64,000 nucleotides of DNA from Larix kaempferi (GCA_027924585.1 BSBM01000592.1:6058001-6122000); one strand, 5' to 3'. Shown: positions 12,950 to 26,079, counted from the first letter of the stretch. The notes: a model not told the origin generated them from the letters alone. A program made the numbers and translations.

Positions 12950-13910
12950 CCCCACAGGATGGGGGTTGTGACCAATAAATTCAAAAGAAAAAGGGACATG
13001 CAAACTAAGAACCAAGCTAACCTTTAAACTTAGGAAGACAATACTAGGCCTATTCATCATCAGAAACATTAATGAGAGGAGGACCAAAACTTGGGGCTTC
13101 TGTCTTAACAGGTTTACTCGACTCTTGGAGACCATCTTCTGGATCACATCAATACATCATTTGCGTGGAAGAGGGGAAAGCAAGAGACAATCTGTTGAAT
13201 CTTTTTCTAGTGAGCTCTTTGGCCAGAGCATCCAGCTTTCTGTTGATATGTTCATCTGCAATGACTTGATTACGAGCCATCCTGCGCATTCCTTCCTCCA
13301 ATCTTGTGAGTCTGGAATCCACAGAGGTGCCCCACTTCTCATCCTAGACCTTGCCCTCAATGCAATCCTCCAGAGCCATGTTGAACAGGGATTTCATGCT
13401 CCAAAGCATGCTCAAGGTCTTGGTGTAGCGTACTTCCTTAGTCCTAGTGGAGACATAGTTCTCCACCAGTCCCCCAAATTCATCCACCAACTGCTTTGCT
13501 TCTGGGCACAACCATCCATTTCTTAGCCTCGTTTCCAAGCGTTACGTATGCTCCCCGACCTACCTTTTAACTTTATCCTCGAAAAAACCCTTTGCATTTT
13601 CCATGTCTTTGATGGCTCATGGCATATGGGTGTGCCTCATGCCATTCACAGTCTTTCTTTTGGTGACCTTGTTGCGAACCATCCCGGAGCCAAATTTGCT
13701 TGAGATCTGAGCCAAAGGCCACAAACCACAGAAGAGATGGAGTTGAACCAAAAATGCGAGGAAGAACTCAAGCCATGACCATCTCCACTCCAAAATACTA
13801 TTTGAAATGGACAGAGGAGGGAACCGACTATGATGCCTCCCAAATAGAAGTCCCTTCAAAACGAAATCATCCATCCATACGTGGGTCGGACAAGCTTCAA
13901 AATCCATAAA
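12950..13910 (-). pseudogene. Degraded coding-like sequence, unknown family
   Basis: Several minus-strand open segments follow one another in different frames and read like one broken protein. The 13907-13617 piece is hydrophobic (WRWSWLEFFLAFLVQLHLF) and ends near MVRNKVTKRKTVNGMRHTHM. The 13538-13344 piece has EFGGLVENYVSTRTKEVRYT. The 13360-13157 piece is helical and charged. The 13147-12947 piece begins MIQKMVSKSRVNLL. The charged central part would fit a coiled coil. I do not recognise the family; a repeat-encoded or gag-like protein is possible. Frameshifts near 13540 and 13350 and several stops show that it is not functional. Confidence 0.35.
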
Positions 13911-14109
13911 ATCTCACATGAAGGAATGCTCAAAGGCCAAAACATTAAATTGATAGATTTCCAAGAGGTGGTACCAAGCCCATAAATAGATCATGATGAC
14001 ACGATTAGTGCCGTGTGATCAAGGTGAGTGGGGTTGGCCACTTGCTAGCTCACAATCCCTCTCCCACCTATACTTAAAATTCTTACACATGGGACCTTCT
14101 CATGATGAT

Positions 14110-15520
14110 TTTTTTATGGCACTCGTCGCGGGGATTCACTCCTTGTAGATATGACGACACATGCAATAATCAAAAGTCTCCATGATACATGATATCTCTT
14201 CAAAAAGAGCAAGCAAAAGCATGTTGTGATACTGTTGAGCATGATTGACCCAATTTATGACATTCATAGAATCACCGAATATATGAAGAGAGGAGAAGCC
14301 TTTTTCCCTAGTAAAGAGTAATAATAATATGAGTGCCATAAGTTTTGCGTAGTTATTGTTCCAGGCCCCAATCCCATTTTAAGCTGAGAGGTAGAGAATA
14401 GCCCCTCCCCCACAAATTCGATTTTGATTTTTAGATGCCCCATAAAAAAAGCCCAAGGTTTTGATTTGTCCACTTGTTCTTCCTGAATGATTTGGATTGC
14501 AGTCCCATCCTTTTACTGAGGGAAGTGCGATAGTCTGTTGATTCCTTGAGTTGCAATCAAATATGGGATTGATGGCTTCTCTTGAAATATTGAGCAATTC
14601 CCGGCAAGCCATATGCCATAGCAAACAAGTAGAGTTAGCGATTTTACTTTCCTAAGGGACACATTTGCACACCAATTCTTCCAAGCATCCTCAATCGTGT
14701 CTCTGTTCCAACTACAATCGATACCCAAAATTATGGTGCATTCTTTCCAAACTAGTCTGGTGAAGGGACATGGGATAAAGAGGTGATTTATTGATTACTC
14801 ATTTTTCCTGAATAGAGTGCACCACCTCGGGTCTTCAATCTATATGCGCTTCATGATATACCAAGTGGGAGCTTTGTTTTCTATCAAACACCACATAAAG
14901 ATGTGTTCTTTTTTAGGACATTTTGATTTCCATAATCCTCTCCACCACCATTTTGGTTCTCTATGTTGAATTTCAACATTTAACTGCATGTATCCCAACT
15001 TTGGTGTGTTAAAGCCATGGGGAGCATGCTTCTAGATACTTTCGTCAGATCAATCTGTTAGATGAATGTGAGTGGTCTAGAGAGCTCTTAGATATGAATT
15101 CCATATATCTGCAAGATCTTCATCCAACCCCAACTGATGTGCTTCCTTCCATTCACCATTCCAAATTGTTGTCAAAACTAGGTCCACTTCTCGAGACAGT
15201 GTGTAAATACCTCAAAGATGTAATTACTGGATTAGTATTTGACGTAAGATGTGATTATTCTGACTCCTTGGCCACGTATCCGCCCCAATGCAAAATTTTG
15301 TCCCATTTCCAATTCTCTAAGTAAGGCCATCTTCAATGAGCTAAAAAGAGCTTATGACTGCTTTGCAAATTACAGAGGAGTTTGGCCTCTTTTTCACTAG
15401 GTTTCAAATCCATTCCTCCATTGATTCCAGATGGACATGCATCATATCACAACACATAGCCTTTCATCCATACCAAATCCTTTCTTTATTACCATCCAAA
15501 TAGTTCTTAAAAAATAGGTG
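14110..15520 (-). pseudogene. L1 LINE 3' fragment with RNase H domain
   Basis: Minus-strand remains of a second L1 ORF2. Near 15400-15200 are remnants of the post-RT segment (KRPNSSVICKAVISSF, RIGNGTKFCIGADTW). Near 14960-14760 is the zinc tail (KSKCPKKEHIFMWCLIENK, then FIPCPFTRLVWKEC). At 14473-14136 is the RNase H-like end, with GFFYGASKNQN and FSSLHIFGDSMNVINWVNHA, where the DS pair is the conserved acidic position of the RVT_3 domain. At least five frame breaks are present. It is 5'-truncated, lacking endonuclease and RT core, as is common for LINE insertions. Confidence 0.68.
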
Positions 15521-16763
15521 CACAATGCTCTTACATCATATCTCTGTCTCATATCCCCATAAACCTTACAAATAACACATCAGATCATACTAAGCCTAAA
15601 TAATTTCTTCAAACACATGCTCTCTATCCTCAAAACCCATTACATATTTATACAATTGAAATGGGGCTTAGCCTATAACAAGTGGACAAAAGGTGCCTAA
15701 CTTCTTCTAACCGTCTTCCTCCTTTTGTGCACGCTTGTCCATTGGACGACTTGTCGCACGGTCCACTCCCTAGGTACAATTCCCAAAATTGGTCCAAAAT
15801 CCTACTCCAACAGGACCCTAACACTCACTTGTGGCTCGTCCTGAGCCACTTAATTCTTCTACCGCGCTATCTTGACTGTCTCAACTAAATCCTGTAGGGT
15901 TTCCTTTGTGGTTGCAACCTGTTCCTTCACTTGTGTTTCCTGTTTGACCATTCCTTCTATTGTGTGCGCTAGGATTGGTGCCTTTAATTTTTTCGTGTTG
16001 TCCTCTATGCATATCATACTTGTCCTTCATTCTTTTTGCCAATTTTTTTTCTTGTTTCTTGTCTCTAAACAATGGCGCTGCGTCTTCCCCTACTGCTGTC
16101 AATCCTATGATTTGTGTGATAAGATGATTGTCGATGGACACTGGCCTATCCAACCATAGGAATCCTCCATGTAGACAACTGAATAACAACTAGACACAGT
16201 TCTTGACTTTTGGACTTCTGTCAAAGTGTGGAATCTCCAGTAGGTTCAATATGCCTGTTCGTTGTAATCCCATTACCCATTGTTGAGGCTCGACCAACAC
16301 TATGGGTGAATTTGGGTTGGTTTTCATGCACAAATACTTCTCCCCTAGTAGCTCTGGAAACTTCTTCTTATCTGTAATATTGTGGTCTACATACTGTAGA
16401 TGTGGTACTTTGCCCAACATACTTCCCTCAACCAGTACTTCGGATTGGATTATTGGCATCACCAGGTCATACTTCGACACCTTGGGTAGGTTGAATGGCT
16501 TCGTTGTTGGCTTCCTCCGCGGCACATATGCTCTTGAAAATATTTCTTGGCTTCCTGTACCGAAACTGACAACTGCTTAGTGCATGGTTTATTTGTTGAT
16601 ATGGATCCTATTTCCTTTGGTGCCATGGCTCTTCTGCAACTTTACTCAGCAACTCGACTCTCTTCAGCTTTGTTTCGTCTCCACTTGGTTCTCACAACAA
16701 CTCAATTCTAAACATTGAAGGAACTATGCCATTTTCTCTTCACCCTTCATTTGCTTTAATAGG
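15521..16763 (-). pseudogene. Gypsy element 1: extra ORF 3' of pol, part 2
   Basis: On the minus strand, downstream of integrase of gypsy element 1 and in the same orientation, two open segments read on from each other. 16525-16190 has VSKYDLVMPIIQSEVLVEGS and VEPQQWVMGLQRTGILNLLE; 16189-15881 has CLHGGFLWLDRPVSID followed by HLITQIIGLTAVGED and a Lys-rich tail. The layout 'structural element, then LI..IIGLP-like helix' recalls the plant mobile domain type of fold, but that is only an impression. The protein begins upstream at 19.1 kb and is split by the solo LTR at 16769-18795. Its role is unknown. Confidence 0.5.
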
Positions 16764-18800
16764 CTAATTGTAATGTCCCTTGTTAGGAATTTTATTAAAA
16801 TGGCAATTTTCCACTTTTTTTCCCTACTTCGACCTTTGACTAGTTTTGATCTCTAGGTCCCAAATTTGCCCCAAATGATCCCAAATCCTCTGAGAAGGTA
16901 TATGAATGATATTAGAACATAAATATGTGTTTCAGGGATGCCTTTGGACCTTTAAAATACTTCTGCAAATCCTCTTTCAATTCTGGTCAATGTAGGTAAC
17001 TTTACTAGTGATTTCCCTTTGACTAGTATTGGTCTCTAGGTCTCAAATTGACTCCAAATGCCTTCAAATATTCAAGGAAGGTGTATGAATGATATTAGGA
17101 CTTGAATATGATGTTCAAGGATGAAATATTTCCACCAAAATACCTCTGCAAACTCTCTTAATATTCTGGACCAAGTATGCAATTTTATTAGTAATTTGGG
17201 GTTCAAATCCCCCTGGGGTAAGTATTGAAAATGACTTCCCAAATGCCTCCAAACCCACTCAAATTTATGAACAGATATAGGGAATGTATTAAGGATGTTA
17301 TTAAGGTCTCATTTGGACCATTAATTGATTATTATATCCATTCCAACCCTCTCCCATTCAACTGCAAAAATCACCAATTCGACCCTTGGGGAAATGGCAC
17401 TATTTCTTCTCCCAATGCAATTAAACTGAGTAAAAATACTTCAAATGCTCAAGTACAGTACATGAAACTTGTAAAATACATCCATGGCAGTCCATTAATC
17501 ACAAATGCATCATAGAATCATACATTCATTCGAAATCATCATCAATACATTGGTTTACAATAAGGTAGTGGGGAAATGGCATTGTTCTTCCATTAAAAAT
17601 GAGATTTATACATTTCTACTTGGAATTTCGACCCGAAACTTTATGGAGATGAATAATAGAGTATTTAATTCATATTAAAAAAGAAATGGGGCATTATAAG
17701 CTCCCCCAAAGAGTACAATAGCTCACCAAAAATGCCCTCCCTTAAGGATCAAGAATATGCCATCAAAACTGGAAATGGTTGAGAGAATGTGTTGCAATAG
17801 AAGAAACCATGAGATGCCCTGTAGCTTACACCTGCAAATAAATACTCCATTAAAGCTCCAAATGAAAGGTCTGAATGGCCTTTCCAATTACCAACTTGGA
17901 TGGGAATCTTTCACCCTCGAAATTGGCTAAGGCAAGAAACTAGTCATCCACTAGCTCTCCCTCTACACAAATGCAATTGCAAATTCTACAAATGATCAAA
18001 AGCTGGTTTAATTCTTTGCTATTGACATTTATAAATTTCTAATTTCCTCCATGGGTCGAATTCCTTCCAAGAGACTCATGCCAACTCAAGTTGGGAAGAG
18101 ATTCCAAAGAACGCCACTTGTACAACAATTCCTAGTCTCCCACTTCCACCAAATCACATGTGGAAGCATATTAGCTGCCCTAACACCCTTGAGCGCCCTC
18201 TTGGAGTCTATTTTTAGCCTTGACATGTCATATATGTCATATGTCATCCTTCAGGTCTGATTTGTGTCATAGGTGTCATAGCATCTTCATCATTGTTGTC
18301 ATAGAGCTAGGGAATCTAGCCCAAGTGTCTCACTAGCTCCAAATTGCCTCTTCCTCTTCCATGGGAGTTACTCTTCCTCTATATTTCAACCTTGGATGAG
18401 TCATGCCATGAATAATACCTTTTGGACTCCCCCAAGTATGTTACCATTCACCTTGAATTCGAATTGGTGAGAGAATGATGCCAAGTGTAGTGGAGAAATC
18501 TAGCCATATGTGGGTCCCACTTCCTCCATGTGTCTTTATGATCAAATGCCACTTTGATTTTCACTTGTATATATTTATTTAGCTCCTTTATTAAATATTT
18601 ATGCCACTCTAATGTTTAAACATAATTTATTATCCCCATTATTCCAAATCCCAAAGCTTCCACCCCAAACCTAGGAAACTAGTAATCTTCCTCCTTGGCA
18701 ATTATTTGAACTTTAGCATCAATTTGAAAAACTCTACTGAATAGGGGCAATGTGATTAGGCCATTGTGACCCAATGTCAAATTTGGGACATTACACTAAT
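16764..18800. repeat. Target-site duplication CTAAT around solo LTR
   Basis: CTAAT at 16764-16768 and CTAAT at 18796-18800 directly flank the LTR. A perfect 5 bp duplication is the footprint of LTR-retrotransposon integrase and fixes both ends of the insertion. Confidence 0.85.
16769..18795. mobile_element. Solo LTR, 2,027 bp
   Basis: It starts TGTAATGTCCC and ends GGGACATTACA, an 11 bp perfect inverted terminus with the canonical TG...CA. The 5 bp duplication CTAAT flanks it. No coding sequence, primer site or second LTR is present, so it is the product of recombination between two LTRs. Inside, a diverged segment starting TTTGACTAGT occurs twice (about 16840-16950 and 17018-17130), and a related CAATGTCAAATTTGGGACATT lies at the right end. 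It interrupts the extra ORF of gypsy element 1, so it is younger than that element. An LTR of 2 kb fits a Ty3/gypsy family of its own. Confidence 0.85.
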
Positions 18801-19176
18801 GCTGATTATTTCCTTGCTCTTCGTGCCATACTCTGCATTCAATGCTTTGATTCTATGGATCTTGGTCTAGATTTTCCAGTCTATCAAAATCTTGCCGCCG
18901 ATCTTTTCATTAATTACGTTATGGCTCCATCGTATCGCCATTATGATTGCTCTTTAATGCATTTCCTATCTTCTTCTTGGATCTTCATCTTGGCTTCCTT
19001 TATGTGTGATTTAGCCTCCCTGCGTGCCTCCTGTCTGCATTGAAGCTTCTTCTTTCTTTCTGCGACATTGTTTCTTTCCCCATTACCATCACCATATCCT
19101 TTTGTTTGTTTCTTTCAAGATTTGTCGTAATCTCCTTTCTCTTTATCTTTTTTTCTTTCTTTTTTTCTTACTTAGG
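18801..19176 (-). pseudogene. Gypsy element 1: extra ORF 3' of pol, part 1
   Basis: Between the end of pol (19177) and the solo LTR, the minus strand gives a Lys/Glu/Arg-rich, coiled-coil-like sequence (around EAKSHIKEAKMKIQEEDRKC) with several stops. It precedes the segment at 16763-15521 in transcription order. Once the solo LTR is set aside, the two form one interrupted region downstream of integrase. Confidence 0.42.
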
Positions 19177-22100
19177 CTAATGCACGAAAGGATGACTGTC
19201 CCTATACAATTCCAGTCGACTTCCGTTGAAAAACCCTTCCATGAATTTCTCATTCAATTTTCCTAATTGAACGACACTTGTGTCTGTCACAGATTCTATT
19301 ACATATGGACCCAACCAATGCATTCGTAACATACTTGGGTGCTTCAGAAACATATTTTCATAGAGCAAAACTAAATATCCTATATGGAACTTTTTCTATT
19401 TAATATATCTGTCATTCCATGCATTTTCGCGTGCTTTCGGAACCTGCTGATGAAATCCTGCGACAAAGGGGTCTTCCTCCAATTCCAGTAAGTCTGACAG
19501 TATTTTCTCAATTGTGTTGGAACCCATGAGTTGTGTCAGCGCAACAATGCATAGACTCAACACTATGAAATCCATGGGCATAACTACCTCCTGACCATAC
19601 ACTAGTATAAATGGTGTCTATCCTGTCAACTTCTTATATGTTGTCTGGTATGCCCATAATACTGCAAGTATTCTCAGGTCCCAATCATCTCGATTTACAT
19701 TGCATATCATTGCCAGCACAGTCTCTAGGATATTATTAATTGCTTCCACTATTTCGTTTTCCCGAGGATGATAAGGTGTGTTCTTATGGTGGTAAATTTG
19801 AAATTCTTCTGTTAGAGATGCAATTATCTTATTCAAAAAATGGGTCCCCTGGTCACTCATCAAGATTCTCGAGCATCCAAACCTTGTAAGAACATTCTCA
19901 AATAGAAATTGTGTAACTATCTGCAAGCTGCAATCTTTGACGGGTTTTGCTTCAGCCCATCGGGTCAAGTAATCTGTCATGGTGATTATATATCTTACTC
20001 CTGACCTTTTTGATAGTGGGTTGATCGGTCCAATGAAATCCACTGCTTGTTTATCAAAATGATGCAATGTAAACTTTGGTATCAAAGGCATCTCATCCCT
20101 TCTTGATGGCTTTCCAACTCACTGACATATATCATAGGTATGACAGAACTCCTTCACATCCTTATCAAGGGTGGGCCACCAAAGTCCCACGTGCAACATA
20201 TTCTAGGTCGTCGCTTTCCTTGTGTAGTGGCCTCCCACAACTCCTTCATGTGCCTTTGAAAATATTATTGGCCATTTGTGCTCTAATAGACATTGTCGCA
20301 TAATACCATCTACACCGAGCTTATACAAATTCCATGCTATAACATGATAATCTACTGCCTTTACTCTAACTATTTCTTTTATGTGGCTGTAAAGTCGGGT
20401 GGGGCTAATCCTGTGTTCAAGAACCGAGAAATCAATGCAAAGTAATCATAAACCATGTGTATTGGGAACAAATGCGCATCCAGTAGGTTGTCATCCAAAT
20501 TTCCTGCATCTTCTCCTGTGGGTATGTGCAACAAATAATCAATTCTTGAATCTAACTTTCCTAGTTTCACGACTACCTCAAAATCATATTCCTGAAATAA
20601 TAACAACCATCTACATATATGCGCCCCAACACTGGCTTGTTGACTATATATCACAGCATGAAGTGGTCTTTGTACATCTTGAAGTGTGATCCCATCAAAT
20701 AGTGCCTAAACTTCTGTAGTGCATACACCATTGCCAGCCCTTCATGCTCTGTAGTAGTGTAATTCTGCTCAGTAGTTGACAACTTTCTGCTAGCAAAAGC
20801 AATGGGATGATCTAAGCCTCCTTCCCATGGTTGAGCTAGAAATGCGCCCAATGCTATAGATGATGCGTCTACATGGAAATGAAATTCCTTCTTTTGATAT
20901 GGAAATACTAAAATTGGTACAATTATCATTTTCTGCTTCATGGTATCTGAACTTTGCTGACATTCCTCGTTCCCTTGAAACTTGACCTCGTTTTTCAACA
21001 ATTTTTCTGGTAGAGCTGTGATCTGTGCATATCCCCGAATAAAATTCCTATAGTATCATGTATGACCCAAGGTTTCTCGCAGTTGTCGCACTAAAATTGG
21101 TGGTGGCAGATCAACAATAGTATCAATTTTCGTAGGATCCACCAAGAGTCCTTGTTTACATACTACATGACCCAACATGATACCAAATGGTGCACGCAAA
21201 ATACATTACTTTAATTTTAAGGAAAACCGAAACTGTCTACATATATACAACATTAAGTGCAAAGTTTCAATGTGGTCCTTCAGTAAATTGAACACCGTCT
21301 AATCATCCAAATATACATGTAGAAATTTATGAATAAACTCCTTAAACACCGCGACAACCACTCGGGAAAATACTGCTGGCGCATTCTTCAGTCCAAAAGG
21401 CATAACTATATATTGATATCATCCCCATTCCATCACAAAGGTTGTATTATGCCTATCTTCCTGCGCAATCTTGATCCGATACCCCGAGAATCCATCAATA
21501 AATGAATAAGTTTCATGTCCTCATATATTCTCCAAAAATTCATCTATGAATGGGGTAGGGAATGGGTCATGTAAGAAAGCATCATTTAATTTGTGCAGAT
21601 CTACATAAATTTTGATTCCACCCGTTTTATTGTCTTGTACCACCATCAGATTCATCCATTCTGACTCCGTGACAGGTTCAATAATCCTAGCTTCCAGCGT
21701 AATATCTATTTTTATTTTTATTTTCTTATTATATACTGGGTTCAATATGTATGGTCTCTACTTTACTCGCTTGGCATCTGGCTTCAAAAAGATCCTCATG
21801 TTTCCTAATTCCCCAACAAACCCTTTCAATTATGAAAATGTAGTTGGAAACATCTCCTGGTATTTGCGCAGTAAATCAACAATCTTCTCAATAGTTTCTT
21901 CATTTTAGTAATCTCCAATATTTGCGAAATTGGGATTATCCTTTGTACCAATATTAAACTTGCGTGTTTTCAATGGTTTTGTATAGTCGGCAGATCCAAG
22001 CTTGGGTCCCTCTACTACGCACTCTCCTATAGTTTATGGTACTTTCAAATTCCTTAGGTTTTCATCCTCCTAGTCTCCTCCCGCAACGTTATAGCATTCC

Positions 22101-22480
22101 AAACTCTCTTGAACAATCCCAAAAGGTCTATGTGCACTACATAGGGGTACTAGTCCTCTTGAGCCTTTTGACGAAAATATCTTATTTTTGATAATCTGTA
22201 ACACTGCGCCCACTGATGGGGCCTCATCTTCAAAACTGAAAGTTACCTTTAAGTTGCAAGTCAAATCTTCCTAGTCTGATGTTCCTCTGCATACTTCCAA
22301 TTCTAAGTACCAGTTCTTTGGGATCGTGTCCAGAGTGTGTACAAACAAGTGCGTCAATTTCTGTTTAGGTACTGAACTCCATGTTACAGTGCACTGTATA
22401 ATATGATCCAAAGGAAAACTCAACCTGGTGTACTTTTGTGTAGTATATTTAGTTCCGAACCTGATATGTAGCATCCTTTT
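19177..22480 (-). pseudogene. Gypsy element 1 gag-pol, degenerate
   Basis: A Ty3/gypsy polyprotein read on the minus strand. A capsid-type Retrotrans_gag piece is at 22474-22070 (HTLDTIPKNWYLELE, then a cysteine-poor stretch). The RT N-terminus is at 21745-21521 (KIYVDLHKLNDAF, DPFPTPFIDEFLENI), with RT core remnants to about 21010. RNase H is at 21001-20651: FHVDASSIALGAFLAQP, then IAFASRKLSTTEQNYTTTEH. Integrase is at 20091-19396: DFIGPINPLSKRSGVRYI, then SDQGTHFL and a PYHP box. The C-terminus is at 19368-19177 (MHWLGPYVIESVTD...NGSRLELYRDS). No CCHC knuckle or protease lies between the capsid-like piece and RT. I did not identify its LTRs. Stops and shifts are numerous. Confidence 0.75.
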
Positions 22481-24566
22481 GCATCGTTGCCAATCATCTA
22501 TTCTGTCCTTATGCTCAACCCACCATCTTGCATGAAAAGTCCATAAAGCAATTAATAAACCCTAGATCTAGGGTTTTGACTCTTAGATCTCCTCTAAGAC
22601 CAAACAAACTCCTCAAATAATGCAAGAGTGTGCAACAAACCCTCCAAAATAGGATGACCCCATTGTAAATGAGCAATAGATAGTCTCCCAAGTGAACACA
22701 CACTAAAAAATAGCATGAAATGGGTGCAAGAAACCATCCCATAGTGGACGCCCTCATTAAAGTGTGAAGGTGACTCTCCAAAAGGTTAACACTCCAATAG
22801 ATAAGCATGGGAAGATGTGCAATAAGGCTCTCCATCCAAAAATGCCCCATCATAATGACATGCAAGTAACACTCCATGTGGATGTCCTATCATAAGAGTG
22901 AGTCAAGGTGCTTCCTAAAAGTGAAAGCTCCATCAAATAAGGCATATGATTTGTTTGCATAGTGAATGATCCACAAATAAAGCATATAAATGAGTGAAAA
23001 TCAAGTCAAAGATGATCCAATCATCAAATGTGTAGCTCTCCAATAGAATGTTCCAAGAAACACGCATAGAAAAGGGGGCAAGAAACCCTCTAATAGTGAA
23101 TGCCACCCTTCATTTGACCTCATCAAAGGTGAAAGATCTACATATGTGTAATGAAGTCCCCATATCAACCAACAAGGGTTAGATCCATGAACCAAGGAAG
23201 CCACCAATCAACAAACAAAGCATCCAATCCAAGAGCAAGGTTTCCACAATACATAATAACTCCATGACGAAGGGGATTCCCCCTTCTATAATCCCATAGC
23301 ATGTGTCCACATGTCCCAAATATAGAGAAATGAGGAGATTATTCAACTAATAATGATACCCAATAGGACCAAGATTCCATCCAAGTTATAAAAGGTAGTA
23401 GTGCTCCAACAAAAAATATGGTATCTAAACATGCCATAATGCCAACCAAGGGTTAAGGTCCAACGACACTCTAATGAAACATTACTATATGCCATCAAAC
23501 ACGCTTATATGGAAATTCAACCACCAAACATCCTCAAGCATGAAATACATAATATGAGCAAGATTTCTAGGAAAGAAAGGCCTCCACATGTTTCCATATC
23601 ACCCATATAAGCAAACCATGTCATAAAATCATGCCAAATAAGATAGAGCTCTCAGACGGACAAGTCTCCAAATGCCACATCATCATGTAAACAAGTCAAG
23701 CATGCCATGTAAAAGGATAATACACGTGATATAGATGCCAAATCAAAATCAAAGCACTAGGAAAATTCAAAAGAGAGTGATCCAAGTGTCATAAACAAGT
23801 GCAACACCATCCATATGAGAGCACAAAACATCACGAGAGGAAACTTAATGAATATCCATCAACCATTCACATGCTAGAAAATCATCACAACATGTAGCAA
23901 AACTCTAGCATCAAGGAACTTAGGCCATCCATAGCTCCATCAACTTGTAACCCACGTTGAATGTGTGAAAAAAATCAAATGTGGACACCCATGTCAAAAT
24001 GGGGGATAACAGAGCCAAGGATTCTAGATTCTCTCAGATAAAGGGATTTTCCCTTGATGTTACTCTTACTTTATAATTCCCTCAAAATGAGGGAAGTAAC
24101 TTAGTTCAAATTGGTTCAGTTGCTAGAGGATCAAAGGTACATGAGAGGGATTCTAATGTGAATAGGTTGATGATGATCTTGCATAGACCATGTTACCTCC
24201 CAAACTATCATGCTTTATTAAAGTCTCGAAGAAGAAAACTAGCCGAGGGGAACCGAAGAGGAAAGGCCAATGTCACAACACCGATCCCCTTCCAACTTTT
24301 GGTTGGATCTTCTCCAACTCAAGAGGAGTAGTCCATAAGATAGGATTATTAAGGCAAATACAATGAGGAGCAAGGTGATTTGAATAGGTTAGCCTAGCAA
24401 AACATTTGTTTTTATAGTATAGGAATATAAAATAGGTGATGGGAGGATAAAGGCGACCTGTCCAAGGTCTAGTACCAATCTGATGAAGGGAAAATTGAGT
24501 CAAAGGATCACCAACTAAGAGTGCCTTGCCAAATAAGTCACCAAGAGAAGAGAATTGCATTTTCTA
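22481..24566. other. 2 kb without recognisable genes
   Basis: The sequence upstream of gypsy element 1 gag loses coding signal at about 22510. The 2 kb that follow have even composition, many CCAT/CATG words and no support for any ORF; a 120-codon minus-strand frame at 22515-22877 has no family resemblance. It could be LTR or leader DNA of an unrecognised element. Confidence 0.35.
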
Positions 24567-25024
24567 TGTTAGCATTTTGTAGCTCAGAGGTACTCCTGCA
24601 TCTGGTACCTAGGTGCAGGGGTCTGAGATGATGTAATCTCATTACATGTCATTAAGTGACTTTAGTAAGTGTATTTATTAAAGTACTTTATGATATGACT
24701 TTATAATTTGAAAGTGAGATGTACTTTATTATGTTTATAAAGTGACTTTTAAGTTATAAAGTGTACTTTTTAATATTTAGGGTAAAAAGTGACTTTTCGA
24801 AAAGAAAAGATTTTATATAGTTATGACTTAAGATATTTAAGTCATCTTGAGAATAAATCTCAGCCTTAGATCTCATGGGACAAGATATAATCTCATCCCT
24901 AGAATTCGAAAAGACAAGGGAGTTACCCTAATGAGATAAATAAAAGGAGTATGAGACTTCATTTTCATTCATTCAAGAGAAGTTGAGTGAGAGGCACGAA
25001 CTCCAAGAGAAGAGGAAGGGGCTC

Positions 25025-25074
<50 letters not shown>

Positions 25075-25890
25075 GGAACAAGCATAAATGAAGATGGAAG
25101 AGGTTGCCTGACTGACATGCATTCCAAGGAGGGAAGATACAGTTGAAGGGCATGCATTCCCAGGAGGAAGAGGCAGTTGGAAGGTGCACACATTCCTAGG
25201 ATAGAGGCACACCTTTCGAGACAATAAGGGCACAAATACTGAGGAAAAGACAAAAAACATTATTTATGTAGATTGTACAGGTATAAAGGAAGAGTCCATA
25301 CAGTGATTTCTGGAGGCTGTACTGCAAAGTTCAAGCATAGAAACTGAGGTTGATTTTTGGCACATTTCCCTAGGCAGAGTTTGCTGAGTTTGGAGGTTGT
25401 ACTACTGGTATGAAAGGTACATAAATTTATGTACTGTATTTTTTCCTGTAAATTCATTTTTATGACTGTACATTGCTCGTAGTGAAGGCTGTATAGACTG
25501 TAAGGTTAACTGGCACGTTTCCCAAGAATACAGAAGAGAAAGTATAGTGTTGATGTTGTAGGTTTCTAGCTATGTAATCATTTTTTAGAAGCTCCATCTT
25601 TATAAAAATTATCTCTTGCTGGTTTTCCCCAAGGTGTGGGGTTTTCGCAGGGTCTATGTTTGACCAAAATCCCCCTGTTAAAGTGTGTTTACAGTCTGTT
25701 GATTTTATAAGTTTTTCCATTTTAAATGTCCTTTACCAACAGTATATCAACTAACAATAATGTTTTATAAATGCTTGATAAATGTGCTCATTTAGTATTT
25801 ACTATTGAGGTTGATATCAGTGGTTTATAAAGTGTTTGACAAATTTCTAAGTGGATGTGTGTGAACAAAGGTAAAAACTTTTGTGTTTTT
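24567..25890 (+). mobile_element. Outer copia: candidate 5' LTR
   Basis: The candidate starts TGTTAGCATTTTGTAGC at 24567 and ends ...TTCTACA at about 25890. It is followed by CGCATCAGAGATAG, a damaged match to the initiator-Met tRNA primer site TGGTATCAGAGC. Internally it has a promoter-like AT-rich stretch with GATAAATAAAAGG near 24938. The gag of a copia element follows about 200 bp later. The matching 3' LTR is not in the window, so the boundaries rest on terminal words and primer-site position only. Confidence 0.42.
25030..25072. repeat. (GA)n microsatellite
   Basis: About 21 uninterrupted GA units. Read in reverse it gives Leu-Ser repeats in every open frame that crosses it, so the open frames here are artefacts of the repeat. 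Confidence 0.95.
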
Positions 25891-26079
25891 CTACATCGCA
25901 TCAGAGATAGTTCTCTAATTTTGATAGCGCACTATTAGTACAATAGAGAGTGCAAGAGATTTGCATAAGAAAGGATGATTTTGACTCTATAACAACTATG
26001 TGTGCAAGAGTGTTGCTGATTGTACAACTGAGCTGTGGTTGTTTTACACAAAAGAAATATTTGGGATTGCATTTTCCAT

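Noticed and set aside
22515-22877. 120-codon minus-strand ORF
   Set aside because: Hydrophobic, no recognisable family, sits in unassigned DNA without start or promoter context.
24965-25260. Minus-strand ORFs with long Leu-Ser runs
   Set aside because: They are translations of the (GA)n microsatellite; no protein pattern outside it.
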